A stretch of DNA of 64,000 nt from positions 1 to 64,000 of the forward strand of contig NZ_JACJQG010000050.1 in assembly GCF_014696435.1 (NCBI RefSeq). Reading direction: 5' to 3'. Positions within the stretch are counted from its first letter, which is position 1, and each line of letters opens with the position of its first letter. Position numbers and translations under genes: made by a program. Source of the DNA: Calothrix anomala FACHB-343. GTDB taxonomy: Bacteria > Cyanobacteriota > Cyanobacteriia > Cyanobacteriales > Nostocaceae. Below, piece after piece: positions 18,971 through 27,619 of the stretch. Under the pieces are notes generated by a model. It made no database searches. It saw only the letters and a program-made list of their open reading frames with translations, and was not told where the DNA came from.

Positions 18971-19149
18971 GGTATTGGGCATTGGGCATTGGGCATTGGG
19001 TAAAAGATCATAAAATTTGAGATAGTCATACCAATTTGAAAAAAGAATGTGACAGATGGTAGGGGCATGGCAGTGCCATGCCCTCTAAAATATATTTATG
19101 TGCTACTAAAATTAAAAGGTGCGTTAGCCTACGGCATAACACACCCTAC
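18971..19149. repeat. Repeat cluster: TTGGGCA heptamers, ACCAATTT repeat, GTGCGTTAGCC palindrome
   Basis: Three families stand in series: TTGGGCA heptamers (18973-19001), a copy of the ACCAATTT/GGGCATGGCAGTGCC family (19029-19100, right end lost), and GGTGCGTTAGCC-TACGGCATAACACACC (19118-19149). The last occurs in reverse at 43850-43882. The plus-strand frame 19078-19269 runs through these and is not a gene. Confidence 0.7.
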
Positions 19150-19230
19150 AAATACTACAAATACTTAGATATTTTTAATCATCAAATCAGATTCCTATAC
19201 ATTAAATTAAAAGTCAACGGTGACTCATAT

Positions 19231-20304
19231 TCACTTCAGCAAGCAAATGTGGGATTGTTGATTATTTAGACATTCATAAGCAATTTGTTTACCATCCGGT
19301 GACCAAACTGGATGAGAATCTTTACTTTTATTAGTTGTCAGGCGAGTTTCACCGGAACCATCGGCATTCATGATATAAATATCGGAATTGCCATCACGAT
19401 TTGATTCAAAAGCAATTTGTTTACCATCAGGCGACCAAGCTGGATTTTGGGATATTCCTTGATTTGTAAGTTGAGTATTACCAGAACCATCAGCATTCAT
19501 TACATAAATGTAACTATCTTTCTTAAAAGGGTCAGGAAGTGTATGGTAAGCAATCTTTTTACTATCTGGTGACCAAACTGCACCTGCATTATTATTTGAG
19601 TCATTAGTCAAGCGAATTTGATCGGAACCATCAGCATTCATTACATAAATTTCTTCGTTACCATCGCGTCCAGAAATAAAAGCAATTTTTTTACCATCTG
19701 GCGACCAAGAAAGCACCGAATCATAGCCTGGATTTTTGGTGATTCTGGTAATATTAGAACCATCAGCATTCATCGTATAAATTTCATAGTCATTATTTTC
19801 CCGATTTTCCCGACGCGAACCAAAAGCAATCTTTTTACCATCAGGTGACCAGACATAAGGATAATCATCTGCTGGGTGTTTTGTTAAATTAGTTTGCTGA
19901 GAACCATCAGCATTCATGACATACACTTCTGAATTACCATCCCGTCCAGAGAGAAAGGCAATTTTTTTACTATCAGGTGACCATAATGGAGAACGATCCT
20001 TGACTTTATTTTTAGTAATATTCTTCATTTTTGAACCATCAATATTTATTACATAAATTTCTTCATTTCCTGGATTATCCAAACTCATAAACGCTATCTG
20101 TTTACCATCTGGTGACCATTGCGGTTCTTCAGCGAGTTGAATTTTGGGAGTTAAATCGGTTACATTTCGTTTAACAATCGGAGATTTTGGGGAAGATATT
20201 TCCGCTTGCGCATTTGTGAGTTTCTTAGCAGTACAACTGCTCAAGCTTAGTATGATTCCTAAAAATAAAGTCCAACGGATATAATGGTTATTTACAGTCA
20301 GCAT
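19231..20304 (-). CDS. TolB-like PD40 beta-propeller lipoprotein
   Basis: A 357-aa protein with a lipoprotein signal peptide (hydrophobic stretch then LSSC lipobox at about residues 21-24). From about residue 55 it consists of seven PD40 blades, each with W-SPD-[GS]-K-[KQ]-IA-[FY] followed by EIYVMNADGS-like text and a [LI]T strand. Seven blades would close a propeller. TolB-C-like propellers mostly bind proteins or sugars at the envelope. It is not TolB proper: there is no N-terminal TolB domain and no tol-pal genes are near. Single-gene unit. Confidence 0.85.
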   Translation of the reverse strand: MLTVNNHYIRWTLFLGIILSLSSCTAKKLTNAQAEISSPKSPIVKRNVTDLTPKIQLAEEPQWSPDGKQIAFMSLDNPGNEEIYVINIDGSKMKNITKNKVKDRSPLWSPDSKKIAFLSGRDGNSEVYVMNADGSQQTNLTKHPADDYPYVWSPDGKKIAFGSRRENRENNDYEIYTMNADGSNITRITKNPGYDSVLSWSPDGKKIAFISGRDGNEEIYVMNADGSDQIRLTNDSNNNAGAVWSPDSKKIAYHTLPDPFKKDSYIYVMNADGSGNTQLTNQGISQNPAWSPDGKQIAFESNRDGNSDIYIMNADGSGETRLTTNKSKDSHPVWSPDGKQIAYECLNNQQSHICLLK

Positions 20305-20640
20305 GATTTATCACCGATTTAAAATTACAAAATGTTTTTCTATTGATGATGTGTTGGTTAAACTTAATTATCTTGACTATTTAAAGTTAAATTTTGTTCT
20401 CGATTCTCTCTATACTGACAACTAAAATTTTTCAATAGCAACCTCAACAGTAATAGCTGAGAACGCATCTAGCTAAACCTTGAGCATTACAACTACACAC
20501 TGCAACCTAGTGATTCCGCATTTTTTATCAATAAATTCGTAGTCAGTGCTTAAGTCCTGAATTTTAGGGATATATAAGAATCCGATTTTATTTTTGAAAA
20601 ATTTCCGTATCTGTAGGGTGGGTGCTTCCCCTAAAAACTA

Positions 20641-20678
20641 AAACACCCAACAAAAAAAATTAAGTGTTGGGTGTTTTG
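20641..20678 (-). terminator. Hairpin terminator candidate
   Basis: AAAACACCCAACA (20641-20653) pairs with TGTTGGGTGTTTT (20666-20678), a 13-bp perfect stem. It lies 120 bp after the stop of the minus-strand secreted protein gene. On the minus strand the stem ends in TTTT. The same CCCAAC palindrome type occurs at about 11200. Confidence 0.55.
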
Positions 20679-20797
20679 CTGATTTGTTTTAGTGCGCGGT
20701 TGCTATAAATCTTAAATAGCATTATTTAATTTCTATCTCGCAATTAGGCACTAACTTTTTTAATTAGCTTGTCCTACAAATTTACAGCAATCAGGGA

Positions 20798-21616
20798 CTA
20801 TTTCATACTAATAGTATTAGGCTTGGAGAGAGCCGTTACTGCATTGGCAACATAGATGGAATTTCCTACTCTGGGACTAAATTCAAATGGTTGTTGATGT
20901 GCTTCCCGCTGTAAAGCAGGAGGTAGTAAAGTGAAGATTTGTCTGAAATCGGTTATAACTTTTTCAGTAGCACCTGAAACTAGCAAACAAGATGAATTAG
21001 CTTGTTTCTTCCCAGTAGTTTGGTCATAGAAAATTTGTGAAAATGCCTTGACTGTCAAATCATCTTTAGGGGAAACATAAACCAAGTATCCTCTTGCATC
21101 TAATTCATCAGCTTTGCTTTCCGCATCTCTTACATTATCAAAGAAAGCAATTTCAGTTTGTTTAATTTTCTGAGGGCATTGATTTGCTACAGGTAATCCA
21201 GCTACTACACTGTATATTCTGCCGTTAATAGGAGCATTAACAGTGAACAATGTGTTAGTTCCAGATCTCAAAGGCCTTGCTGCTTGGAAATCAAACCAAG
21301 CTTCAGTAAATGAGCCATTAATTCCGTTTTTCTGCTGATTTTGTGCGATTACTTGTTTATAAGCTGCTGGAAAATCGCTGAGATTTTCAGGAAGAATAGC
21401 ACTTATATCGGGATTAGGAAGAGCTAAGTCATATTTTAAGATATCACCATATATCTTTACTCCTTGTGCCTGTTGTTCTGGAGTGAGGTAAAAAGTGACT
21501 ATCCCACGAGATGGAGACGGAGGCGGAGGCGATTGTTGAGCTAAAGCAGGGCTAGCACCACTTAGATACACAACAAAGCTAAGTATAATAGCCAGCAAGG
21601 AAGTGAATTTTTTCAT
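20798..21616 (-). CDS. Secreted protein of unknown function
   Basis: A 272-aa protein with a clear signal peptide (MKKFTSLLAIILSFVVYLSG, cleavage after ALA). A short proline-rich linker (QQSPPPPSPSRG) follows. The mature domain has a conserved-looking opening FYLTPEQQAQGVKIYGDILKYDL, two cysteines (NQCPQK and SSCLLVSG) that may form a disulphide, and an alpha/beta pattern with NVRDAESKADELDARGYLVYV. I recognise no family. It is alone, with its own upstream AT-rich region and a candidate terminator downstream. Confidence 0.75.
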   Translation of the reverse strand: MKKFTSLLAIILSFVVYLSGASPALAQQSPPPPSPSRGIVTFYLTPEQQAQGVKIYGDILKYDLALPNPDISAILPENLSDFPAAYKQVIAQNQQKNGINGSFTEAWFDFQAARPLRSGTNTLFTVNAPINGRIYSVVAGLPVANQCPQKIKQTEIAFFDNVRDAESKADELDARGYLVYVSPKDDLTVKAFSQIFYDQTTGKKQANSSCLLVSGATEKVITDFRQIFTLLPPALQREAHQQPFEFSPRVGNSIYVANAVTALSKPNTISMK

Positions 21617-22519
21617 GAATTATCCGTAAGATTCTCTGTTACTCAGGTTTACGTGGTTAAGTAGTTTTTCTCAACCACGCATATCTTTTAGATATTGATC
21701 GCAGTATCTATTTATTTAATACTGATTAACCACAGTAATAATACTTAAAGTGGTGAAATTTGAGCTAATAATCATTCAAATCACATCCCCACGCATTTCT
21801 GAGGCTAAAGATTAGCTGATTAGAGACTTCGAGAAAATAAATTATCCCATTTTCATAGTGGCAAATTATTTCTCCTCTACTTCCTCTGCCTTCTCTGCAT
21901 ACACAGCGATGGAGTATTTTTTTAGTTGGAAGTCCCTTAGCTTGTGATTATTGCTATGTCTTCAACAGTAGACACCCATCAAGAAAGTTATTTAATTCTC
22001 GAACCTCTACCCCCAAATCATCAATCATTTGTCTGAAATATATAGCGCAAGGTTTTTCAGCCTCTTGAGTACAAGATTAATATATATAAATTCAGACAAA
22101 ATAACTTGTGAGATAATAATACAAGAATTAGAGATAAAAGTGTGTCAATGTGTCATTGGGCATGGGGCATTGGGCATTGGTTATTTGTTATTGCTAAGGT
22201 GTCAAATATGTTTATGTAAAGCACATAGCTTGGTGCAATTGCCGACTTACGTACAAACTAATTTAACTAGCTTGTCTCACAAAAAATCTCAAAACAAAAT
22301 ATGAAAATCTCTCTTCCATAGCCCCTATTTTTAAGCTAGTTCCTCATGGGAAAACCCACAACCAACTATGAAAATCTGTCTTTCCCATGCCCCATGCCCT
22401 ATGCCCATTTCCAAAGTATAAGTAAAGAGTCCAAATTATGGACTCTTAAAGTGTGTTTATGCCCTTCTACAGAGCAATGAGAATATCCTCGCATCTGGCT
22501 GACAAAGCAGGAGTCAATA
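21617..22519. other. Gap upstream of nifJ, repeats and promoter region
   Basis: About 900 bp without a credible gene. It contains TTGGGCA/TGGGGCA heptamers (22153-22180) and an 85-bp block (22298-22386) that recurs at 50640-50800, with AAGCTAGTTCCTCATGGG and CACAACCAACTATGAAAATC. The nifJ promoter must be in the last 130 bp. I could not find a clean NtcA or Fur site by eye. Confidence 0.5.
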
Positions 22520-25500
22520 ATGAACAAAACCTTTGCTACTATCGACGGGAATGAGGCTGTTTCCCGGATTGCTTACAAATTAAATGAAGTAATCGCCATT
22601 TATCCTATCACCCCCTCTTCAACAATGGGTGAATGGGCTGATGCTTGGGCGGCGGAAAATCGTCCTAACCTTTGGGGTACGGTTCCCAGTGTGGTACAAA
22701 TGCAAAGTGAAGGTGGTGCTGCTGGTGCTGTACATGGGGCGTTACAAACGGGTTCCTTGAGTACTACTTTCACCGCTTCTCAAGGGTTATTGTTAATGAT
22801 TCCCAATCTCTACAAAATCGCCGGGGAATTAACAAGTACGACAATTCACGTTGCTGCACGTTCTTTAGCTACCCATGCTTTATCTATTTTCGGCGATCAT
22901 AGCGATGTGATGGCAGCTAGGGCAACAGGTTATGCCATGCTGTGTTCGGCTTCGGTGCAGGAAAATCTCGATTTTGCGCTGATTTCCTATGCTGCGACGT
23001 TAGAGACGCGAGTTCCGTTTATGCACTTTTTTGATGGGTTTCGTACCTCTCACGAAGTGCAGAAAGTAAAATTACTCTCCGATGATGATTTGCGATCGCT
23101 CATCAACGACGATCTCATTTTAGCTCACCGCAGCCGCGCCCTTACCCCAGACCGCCCAGTACTGAGAGGTACAGCCCAAAACCCTGATATTTTCTTCCAA
23201 TCTCGTGAAGGCGCTAACCCTTATTACAGCGCTACCCCCGAAATTGTGCAACGCTTAATGGATAAATTTGGCGATCGCACTGGCAGGTATTATCAAATAT
23301 ATGAATATCATGGCGTACCCGATGCCGAGCGCGTCGTTGTCATCATGGGTTCTGGTTGTGAAACAGTCCATGAAACTGTAGATTACCTCAACAACCAAGG
23401 GGAAAAAGTCGGCGTTGTCAAAGTCAGACTATATCGCCCCTTTGATGTGGAAAGATTTATCGCAGTCTTACCTAATAGTGTAAAAGCGATCGCAGTCCTC
23501 GACCGCACCAAAGAACCAGGAAGCGCCGGTGAACCCTTATATTTAGATGTAGTCACCGCCATTCATGAAGCCAATCCAAAATCCGTCTTGAAAAGTTTGC
23601 TCAACGGGGGGGAACCCCCGCACGCAACTTTTCGCAAAATCCAAAATCTAAAATCTATTATTGGTGGGCGCTACGGTTTATCCTCGAAAGAATTCACCCC
23701 CGCAATGGTGAAGGGAATTTTTGACAATCTCGCCTTACCTACACCAAAAAATCACTTTACTATCGGTATTAATGACGATGTTAGCCATACATCCCTGAAT
23801 TTTGACCCCAACTTCTCCACAGAACCCGATAACGTTGTCCGGGCGATGTTTTACGGCTTAGGTTCTGATGGAACAGTCGGCGCTAACAAAAATTCTATTA
23901 AAATTATTGGTGAGGAAACAGACAATTACGCCCAAGGTTACTTTGTCTACGACTCCAAAAAATCTGGTTCGATGACAGTTTCTCACCTCCGCTTCGGACT
24001 CCAGCCAATTCGCTCAACCTACCTCATCGACAAAGCTAACTTTATTGGTTGTCATCATTGGGGATTTTTAGAAAATATTGACATTCTCAAAGCAGCGATT
24101 CCCGGAGCGACGATTTTAGTTAATAGTCCCTACGATGCGGATGCTGTTTGGCAACATTTACCTGTTAAGGTACAGCAGCAAATTATCGACAAACACCTGA
24201 AATTATACGTAATTAATGCCAACCAAGTCGCCCGCAGTAGCGGCATGGGTGGTAGAATTAATACTATTATGCAGGTATGCTTCTTTGCCTTAGCGAATGT
24301 TTTACCCCAAGAAGAAGCGATCGCGAAAATTAAACAAGCAATTGAAAAAACCTACGGTAAAAAAGGCGCGGAAGTTGTGCGCATGAATTTGCAAGCCGTA
24401 GATAATACCCTCGCTAACCTACATAAAGTAGATATCCCCCAAACAATTTACCAGCCTCAATCCCAAACCGAAAATACACAGCTTGATAACGCCCCAGAAT
24501 TTATCCGCGAAGTTCTGGGTAAAATTATGATTTGGGAAGGCGATGATTTACCTGTAAGTAGCCTACCAGCAGACGGTACATTCCCCACAGGTACAACTAA
24601 ATGGGAAAAGCGCAACGTCGCCCAAGAAATTCCTGTATGGGATGAAAATCTTTGCGTACAATGTAGTAAATGCGTGATGGTATGTCCTCACAGCGCCATC
24701 CGCGCCAAAGCTTATCAGCCGAGTGAGTTAGTAAATGCACCACCCAGCTTTAAGTCAGTGGATGCAAAAGATAGAGACTTCGCAAATCAGAAATTTACCA
24801 TCCAGGTAGCCCCAGAAGATTGTACAGGCTGCGCGATTTGCGTGAACGTCTGCCCAGCGAAAAATAAAACTGAGCCGTTGAAAAAAGCCATTAACATGGC
24901 GCAGCAGTTACCATTAAGGGAACAAGAACGGAAAAACTGGGATTTCTTCTTAAGTTTGCCCCATCCTGACCGCAGACAGCTAAAAATCAACCAAATTCGC
25001 CAACAACAACTGCAAGAACCATTATTTGAATTTTCCGGTGCTTGTGCTGGTTGTGGAGAGACACCCTATTTAAAATTATTGACACAATTATTTGGCGATC
25101 GCTCAGTCATTGCCAATGCTACCGGTTGTTCTTCCATCTACGGCGGAAACTTACCCACAACCCCTTGGACAACCAACGCCCAAGGACGCGGCCCCGCATG
25201 GTCTAATAGTTTATTTGAAGATAACGCCGAATTTGGTTTTGGCTTCCGCCTTTCCTTAGATAAACAAGCCGAATTTGCCGCCGAATTACTGCAACAATTA
25301 GGAAATGGGGCTGGTGGCGGGACAGGGGAATTGGGAATATCTAGTAATTTGGTAGACTCGATTCTCAATGCGAAACAAAACACTGAAGCTGACATTTGGG
25401 AACAACGGGAACGAGTAGAAATCCTCAAACAAAAGCTAGATGAATTATTGCAAAAACCGAATCTCTCAATACCCAATGCCCAAATCCAAAATCTAAAATC

Positions 25501-26164
25501 GATTGCAGATTACCTCGTCAAAAAAAGCGTTTGGATTGTCGGTGGTGACGGCTGGGCGTACGATATTGACTTTGGCGGTATCGATCATGTTTTAGCCAGT
25601 GGTCGCAACGTCAATATCTTAGTCATGGATACAGAAGTATATTCTAACACAGGCGGACAATCATCCAAAGCCACCCCCAAAGCAGCCGTCGCCAAATTTG
25701 CCGCCAGTGGTAAGCCTGCGCCGAAAAAAGACTTGGGTTTAATCGCCATGACCTACGGAAATGTCTACGTAGCTAGTGTAGCATTAGGCGCAAGAGACGA
25801 ACATACCCTGAGAGCATTTTTAGAAGCCGAAGCTTTCAACGGCCCATCCTTAATTATTGCTTACAGCCATTGCATCGCCCACGGCATCAACATGACCACA
25901 GGCATGAATCACCAAAAATCTCTGATAGAATCAGGAAGGTGGTTGCTGTATCGCTATAATCCTGAATTACAGAAAGATGGCAAAAACCCCTTGCAATTGG
26001 ATATGAGACCACCTAAGCAATCGGTAGAGCAATCAATGTATCAAGAAAATCGCTTCAAAATGCTCACCAAGAGTAAGCCAGAAGTCGCCAAACAACTGCT
26101 AGAACAAGCCCAAGCCGAAGTTGATGCACGTTGGCAGATGTATCAATATTTAGCAAATCGGTAA
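22520..26164 (+). CDS. nifJ: Pyruvate:ferredoxin (flavodoxin) oxidoreductase
   Basis: A 1214-aa single-chain PFOR, which oxidises pyruvate to acetyl-CoA and reduces ferredoxin or flavodoxin. It opens with FATIDGNEAVSRIAYKLNEV and the ITPSSTMGEW pyruvate-binding motif. Two ferredoxin-type 4Fe-4S motifs follow (CVQCSKCVMVCP at about 712; CTGCAICVNVCP at about 768). The third cluster starts with CAGCGE (C842/C845), and the TPP motif GDGWAYDIDFGG comes later. In heterocystous cyanobacteria NifJ serves anaerobic or iron-limited metabolism. It is slightly longer than usual (about 1190-1200 aa) because of repeat-like in-frame insertions near residues 357-381, 975-990 and 980-996 (see findings). Single gene. 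Confidence 0.96.
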   Translation: MNKTFATIDGNEAVSRIAYKLNEVIAIYPITPSSTMGEWADAWAAENRPNLWGTVPSVVQMQSEGGAAGAVHGALQTGSLSTTFTASQGLLLMIPNLYKIAGELTSTTIHVAARSLATHALSIFGDHSDVMAARATGYAMLCSASVQENLDFALISYAATLETRVPFMHFFDGFRTSHEVQKVKLLSDDDLRSLINDDLILAHRSRALTPDRPVLRGTAQNPDIFFQSREGANPYYSATPEIVQRLMDKFGDRTGRYYQIYEYHGVPDAERVVVIMGSGCETVHETVDYLNNQGEKVGVVKVRLYRPFDVERFIAVLPNSVKAIAVLDRTKEPGSAGEPLYLDVVTAIHEANPKSVLKSLLNGGEPPHATFRKIQNLKSIIGGRYGLSSKEFTPAMVKGIFDNLALPTPKNHFTIGINDDVSHTSLNFDPNFSTEPDNVVRAMFYGLGSDGTVGANKNSIKIIGEETDNYAQGYFVYDSKKSGSMTVSHLRFGLQPIRSTYLIDKANFIGCHHWGFLENIDILKAAIPGATILVNSPYDADAVWQHLPVKVQQQIIDKHLKLYVINANQVARSSGMGGRINTIMQVCFFALANVLPQEEAIAKIKQAIEKTYGKKGAEVVRMNLQAVDNTLANLHKVDIPQTIYQPQSQTENTQLDNAPEFIREVLGKIMIWEGDDLPVSSLPADGTFPTGTTKWEKRNVAQEIPVWDENLCVQCSKCVMVCPHSAIRAKAYQPSELVNAPPSFKSVDAKDRDFANQKFTIQVAPEDCTGCAICVNVCPAKNKTEPLKKAINMAQQLPLREQERKNWDFFLSLPHPDRRQLKINQIRQQQLQEPLFEFSGACAGCGETPYLKLLTQLFGDRSVIANATGCSSIYGGNLPTTPWTTNAQGRGPAWSNSLFEDNAEFGFGFRLSLDKQAEFAAELLQQLGNGAGGGTGELGISSNLVDSILNAKQNTEADIWEQRERVEILKQKLDELLQKPNLSIPNAQIQNLKSIADYLVKKSVWIVGGDGWAYDIDFGGIDHVLASGRNVNILVMDTEVYSNTGGQSSKATPKAAVAKFAASGKPAPKKDLGLIAMTYGNVYVASVALGARDEHTLRAFLEAEAFNGPSLIIAYSHCIAHGINMTTGMNHQKSLIESGRWLLYRYNPELQKDGKNPLQLDMRPPKQSVEQSMYQENRFKMLTKSKPEVAKQLLEQAQAEVDARWQMYQYLANR

Positions 26165-26203
26165 TGGGTAACATCATCGGATGGTGATGTTTGAAACAAA
26201 AAT

Positions 26204-26560
26204 GCGATAGTAGGGGTATGGCACTGCCATTGGTGTCAACTTAACACAAAACCCGTCTAGCGCAAGGAACTCAAGTTCCTTGCTAATAGCCAAAGTCATC
26301 TAAAGATGACTAAATATCCTCAAAATCTTGAGTCTATCAGTAGGGGCGGGTTCACAGATATGCTCCAATAATTCACGACTATCTCGCTTAACCCGCCCCT
26401 ACTTTGGCTATTAGCCTGAGAATTCATTCTCAGGCGGTTGACAAAGCTAATACCAATTTGAAAAAAGTAGGCAGTAGGGGCACGGCATCCACAATCTTCT
26501 GGTATGTACAATAATTTACTGGTGCCGTGCCCCTACGATATATTTCTCCACGCAGAGGTA
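26204..26560. repeat. Nested cluster of inverted repeats after nifJ
   Basis: An outer perfect 15-bp pair GCTAATAGCCAAAGT (26282-26296) / ACTTTGGCTATTAGC (26401-26415) encloses AGTCATCTAAAGATGACT, CTCAAAATCTTGAG and AGGGGCGGGTT (26342-26352) / AACCCGCCCCT (26390-26400). It is flanked by AAGGAACTCAAGTTCCTT and GCCTGAGAATTCATTCTCAGGC. A GGGCACGGCA repeat with an ACCAATTTGAAA end follows at 26452-26545. No gene. Confidence 0.75.
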
Positions 26561-26724
26561 TAAAATGTATGGTGTGGTCTTGCTAATGCTGCCTTGCGCA
26601 AAAGCGATCGCAAATCCTAAAATTGTATTGTCTCAACACTTTCTCAATCATGCCTGCTAGAGATATAGCAATCCTAAATCATTTGTGAAATTTACCAATT
26701 CTCAGTTTTTTCTCTTATCCTTGG

Positions 26725-26790
26725 CGTACTTGGCGTCTTCTCTGCGAGACGCTGCGCGTTGGCGGAAGCCTCTCGCAGAGAAGGCGGTTC
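26725..26790. repeat. TCTCTGCGAGA-type hairpin upstream of xisI
   Basis: TCTCTGCGAGACGCTGCGCG and the later GCCTCTCGCAGAGA form a long imperfect stem. It is a dispersed palindrome of Nostocales; the 26685-26870 frame through it is not a gene. Confidence 0.6.
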
Positions 26791-26862
26791 ATGAAAAAAA
26801 TAATTTCACAACTCAGATAAGATACTTATTGTATTTGACGAAAAAATTGAGAGGGTTTGGCA

Positions 26863-27198
26863 ATGGATAAATTAACTAAATATCGAGAAATTGTCAGACA
26901 AATAATCAATGAATACGCCAAGCATAAACCTTATCACGGCAAAATCGATCCTTTACCAATTATTGACACAGAAAATGACCGTTATCAAGTTGTACAAGTA
27001 GGCTGGGATGGCGTGCGGCGCGTACATGGCTGTACTGTACATCTTGATATTATTGGTGAAAAAGTTTGGATTCAATATGATGGTTGTTCTCAACCTTTAG
27101 CACAAGCACTGATAGATGCTGGTGTCCCTAAAGAAGATATTGTATTAGCTTTTCATCCAGAGGAATTACGACAATATACAGGTTTTGCTGTGTCTTAA
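26863..27198 (+). CDS. xisI: XisI-family protein (fdxN element excision controlling factor)
   Basis: A 111-aa protein matching the XisI family: MDKLTKYREIVRQIINEYAK start, the DxENDRYQVVQVGWDGVRRV core, HLDIIGEKVWIQYDG, and the C-terminal GVPKEDIVLAFHPEELRQYTGF. The start at 26863 follows GAGAGG. XisI was described as a factor needed with XisF and XisH for excision of the fdxN element in heterocysts. Filamentous cyanobacteria carry many xisH-xisI pairs whose roles are unproven. Here no xisH lies upstream, only a repeat, so it is an orphan. Full length for the family. Confidence 0.9.
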   Translation: MDKLTKYREIVRQIINEYAKHKPYHGKIDPLPIIDTENDRYQVVQVGWDGVRRVHGCTVHLDIIGEKVWIQYDGCSQPLAQALIDAGVPKEDIVLAFHPEELRQYTGFAVS

Positions 27199-27319
27199 AT
27201 TCTTGATTAACTAGAACCATGCAAATAAAGTATATTTATAGGTTTTTTGAAGAACGTAGACGCAAAGCGGCTTCCCGTAGGGTAACCCAACACACAAATA
27301 CCTTATTGTGATGCGTCAA

Positions 27320-27530
27320 CATTGTTTTGACGCCGATAAATACAACGTTGACGACAATAAACACAACGTTGACGCCGATAAATACAACGTTGACGACAAT
27401 AAACACAACGTTGACGACAATAAATACAACGTTGACGACAATAAACACAACGTTGACGACAATAAACACAACGTTGACGACAATAAATACAACGTTGACG
27501 ACAATAAACACAATGTTGAAGAGATTAAAA
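27320..27530. repeat. 21-bp tandem array carrying CAACGTTG palindromes
   Basis: Unit ACAACGTTGACGACAATAAA plus one base (C or T), 21 bp, repeated head to tail. The 8-bp palindrome CAACGTTG occurs at 27343, 27364, 27385, 27406, 27427, 27448, 27469 and 27490, exactly every 21 bp. A variant CAATGTTG is at 27511 and a degenerate unit lies at the left edge. Units alternate ...AAAC/...AAAT, and two have GACGCCGATAAAT. Because 21 is a multiple of three, several frames stay open on both strands, but none has a start context that suggests a gene. Confidence 0.9.
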
Positions 27531-27619
27531 ATTCAAGGTGCGTTGCGCTGCGCGACAACAATTTTGTCTCCCTTGTCTTCCTTGTCTATTTTGTGCGCTG
27601 ATTGAATTTGCGATCGCAG

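Noticed and set aside
19231-20304. TolB of the Tol-Pal system
   Set aside because: Lipoprotein without the N-terminal TolB domain, and no tol/pal genes adjacent.
22029-22304. 91-codon frame upstream of nifJ
   Set aside because: Contains heptamer repeats, has no recognisable composition and no ribosome site.
26685-26870. Short frame upstream of xisI as a possible xisH remnant
   Set aside because: The text derives from a TCTCTGCGAGA palindrome and shows none of the XisH sequence I would expect.
27308-27601. Protein-coding genes in the 21-bp repeat array (both strands)
   Set aside because: Openness follows from the repeat period being a multiple of three; no ribosome site or conserved domain.
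27236-27605. CRISPR array at the 21-bp repeats
   Set aside because: Units are contiguous, without unique spacers of constant length, and no cas genes are near.
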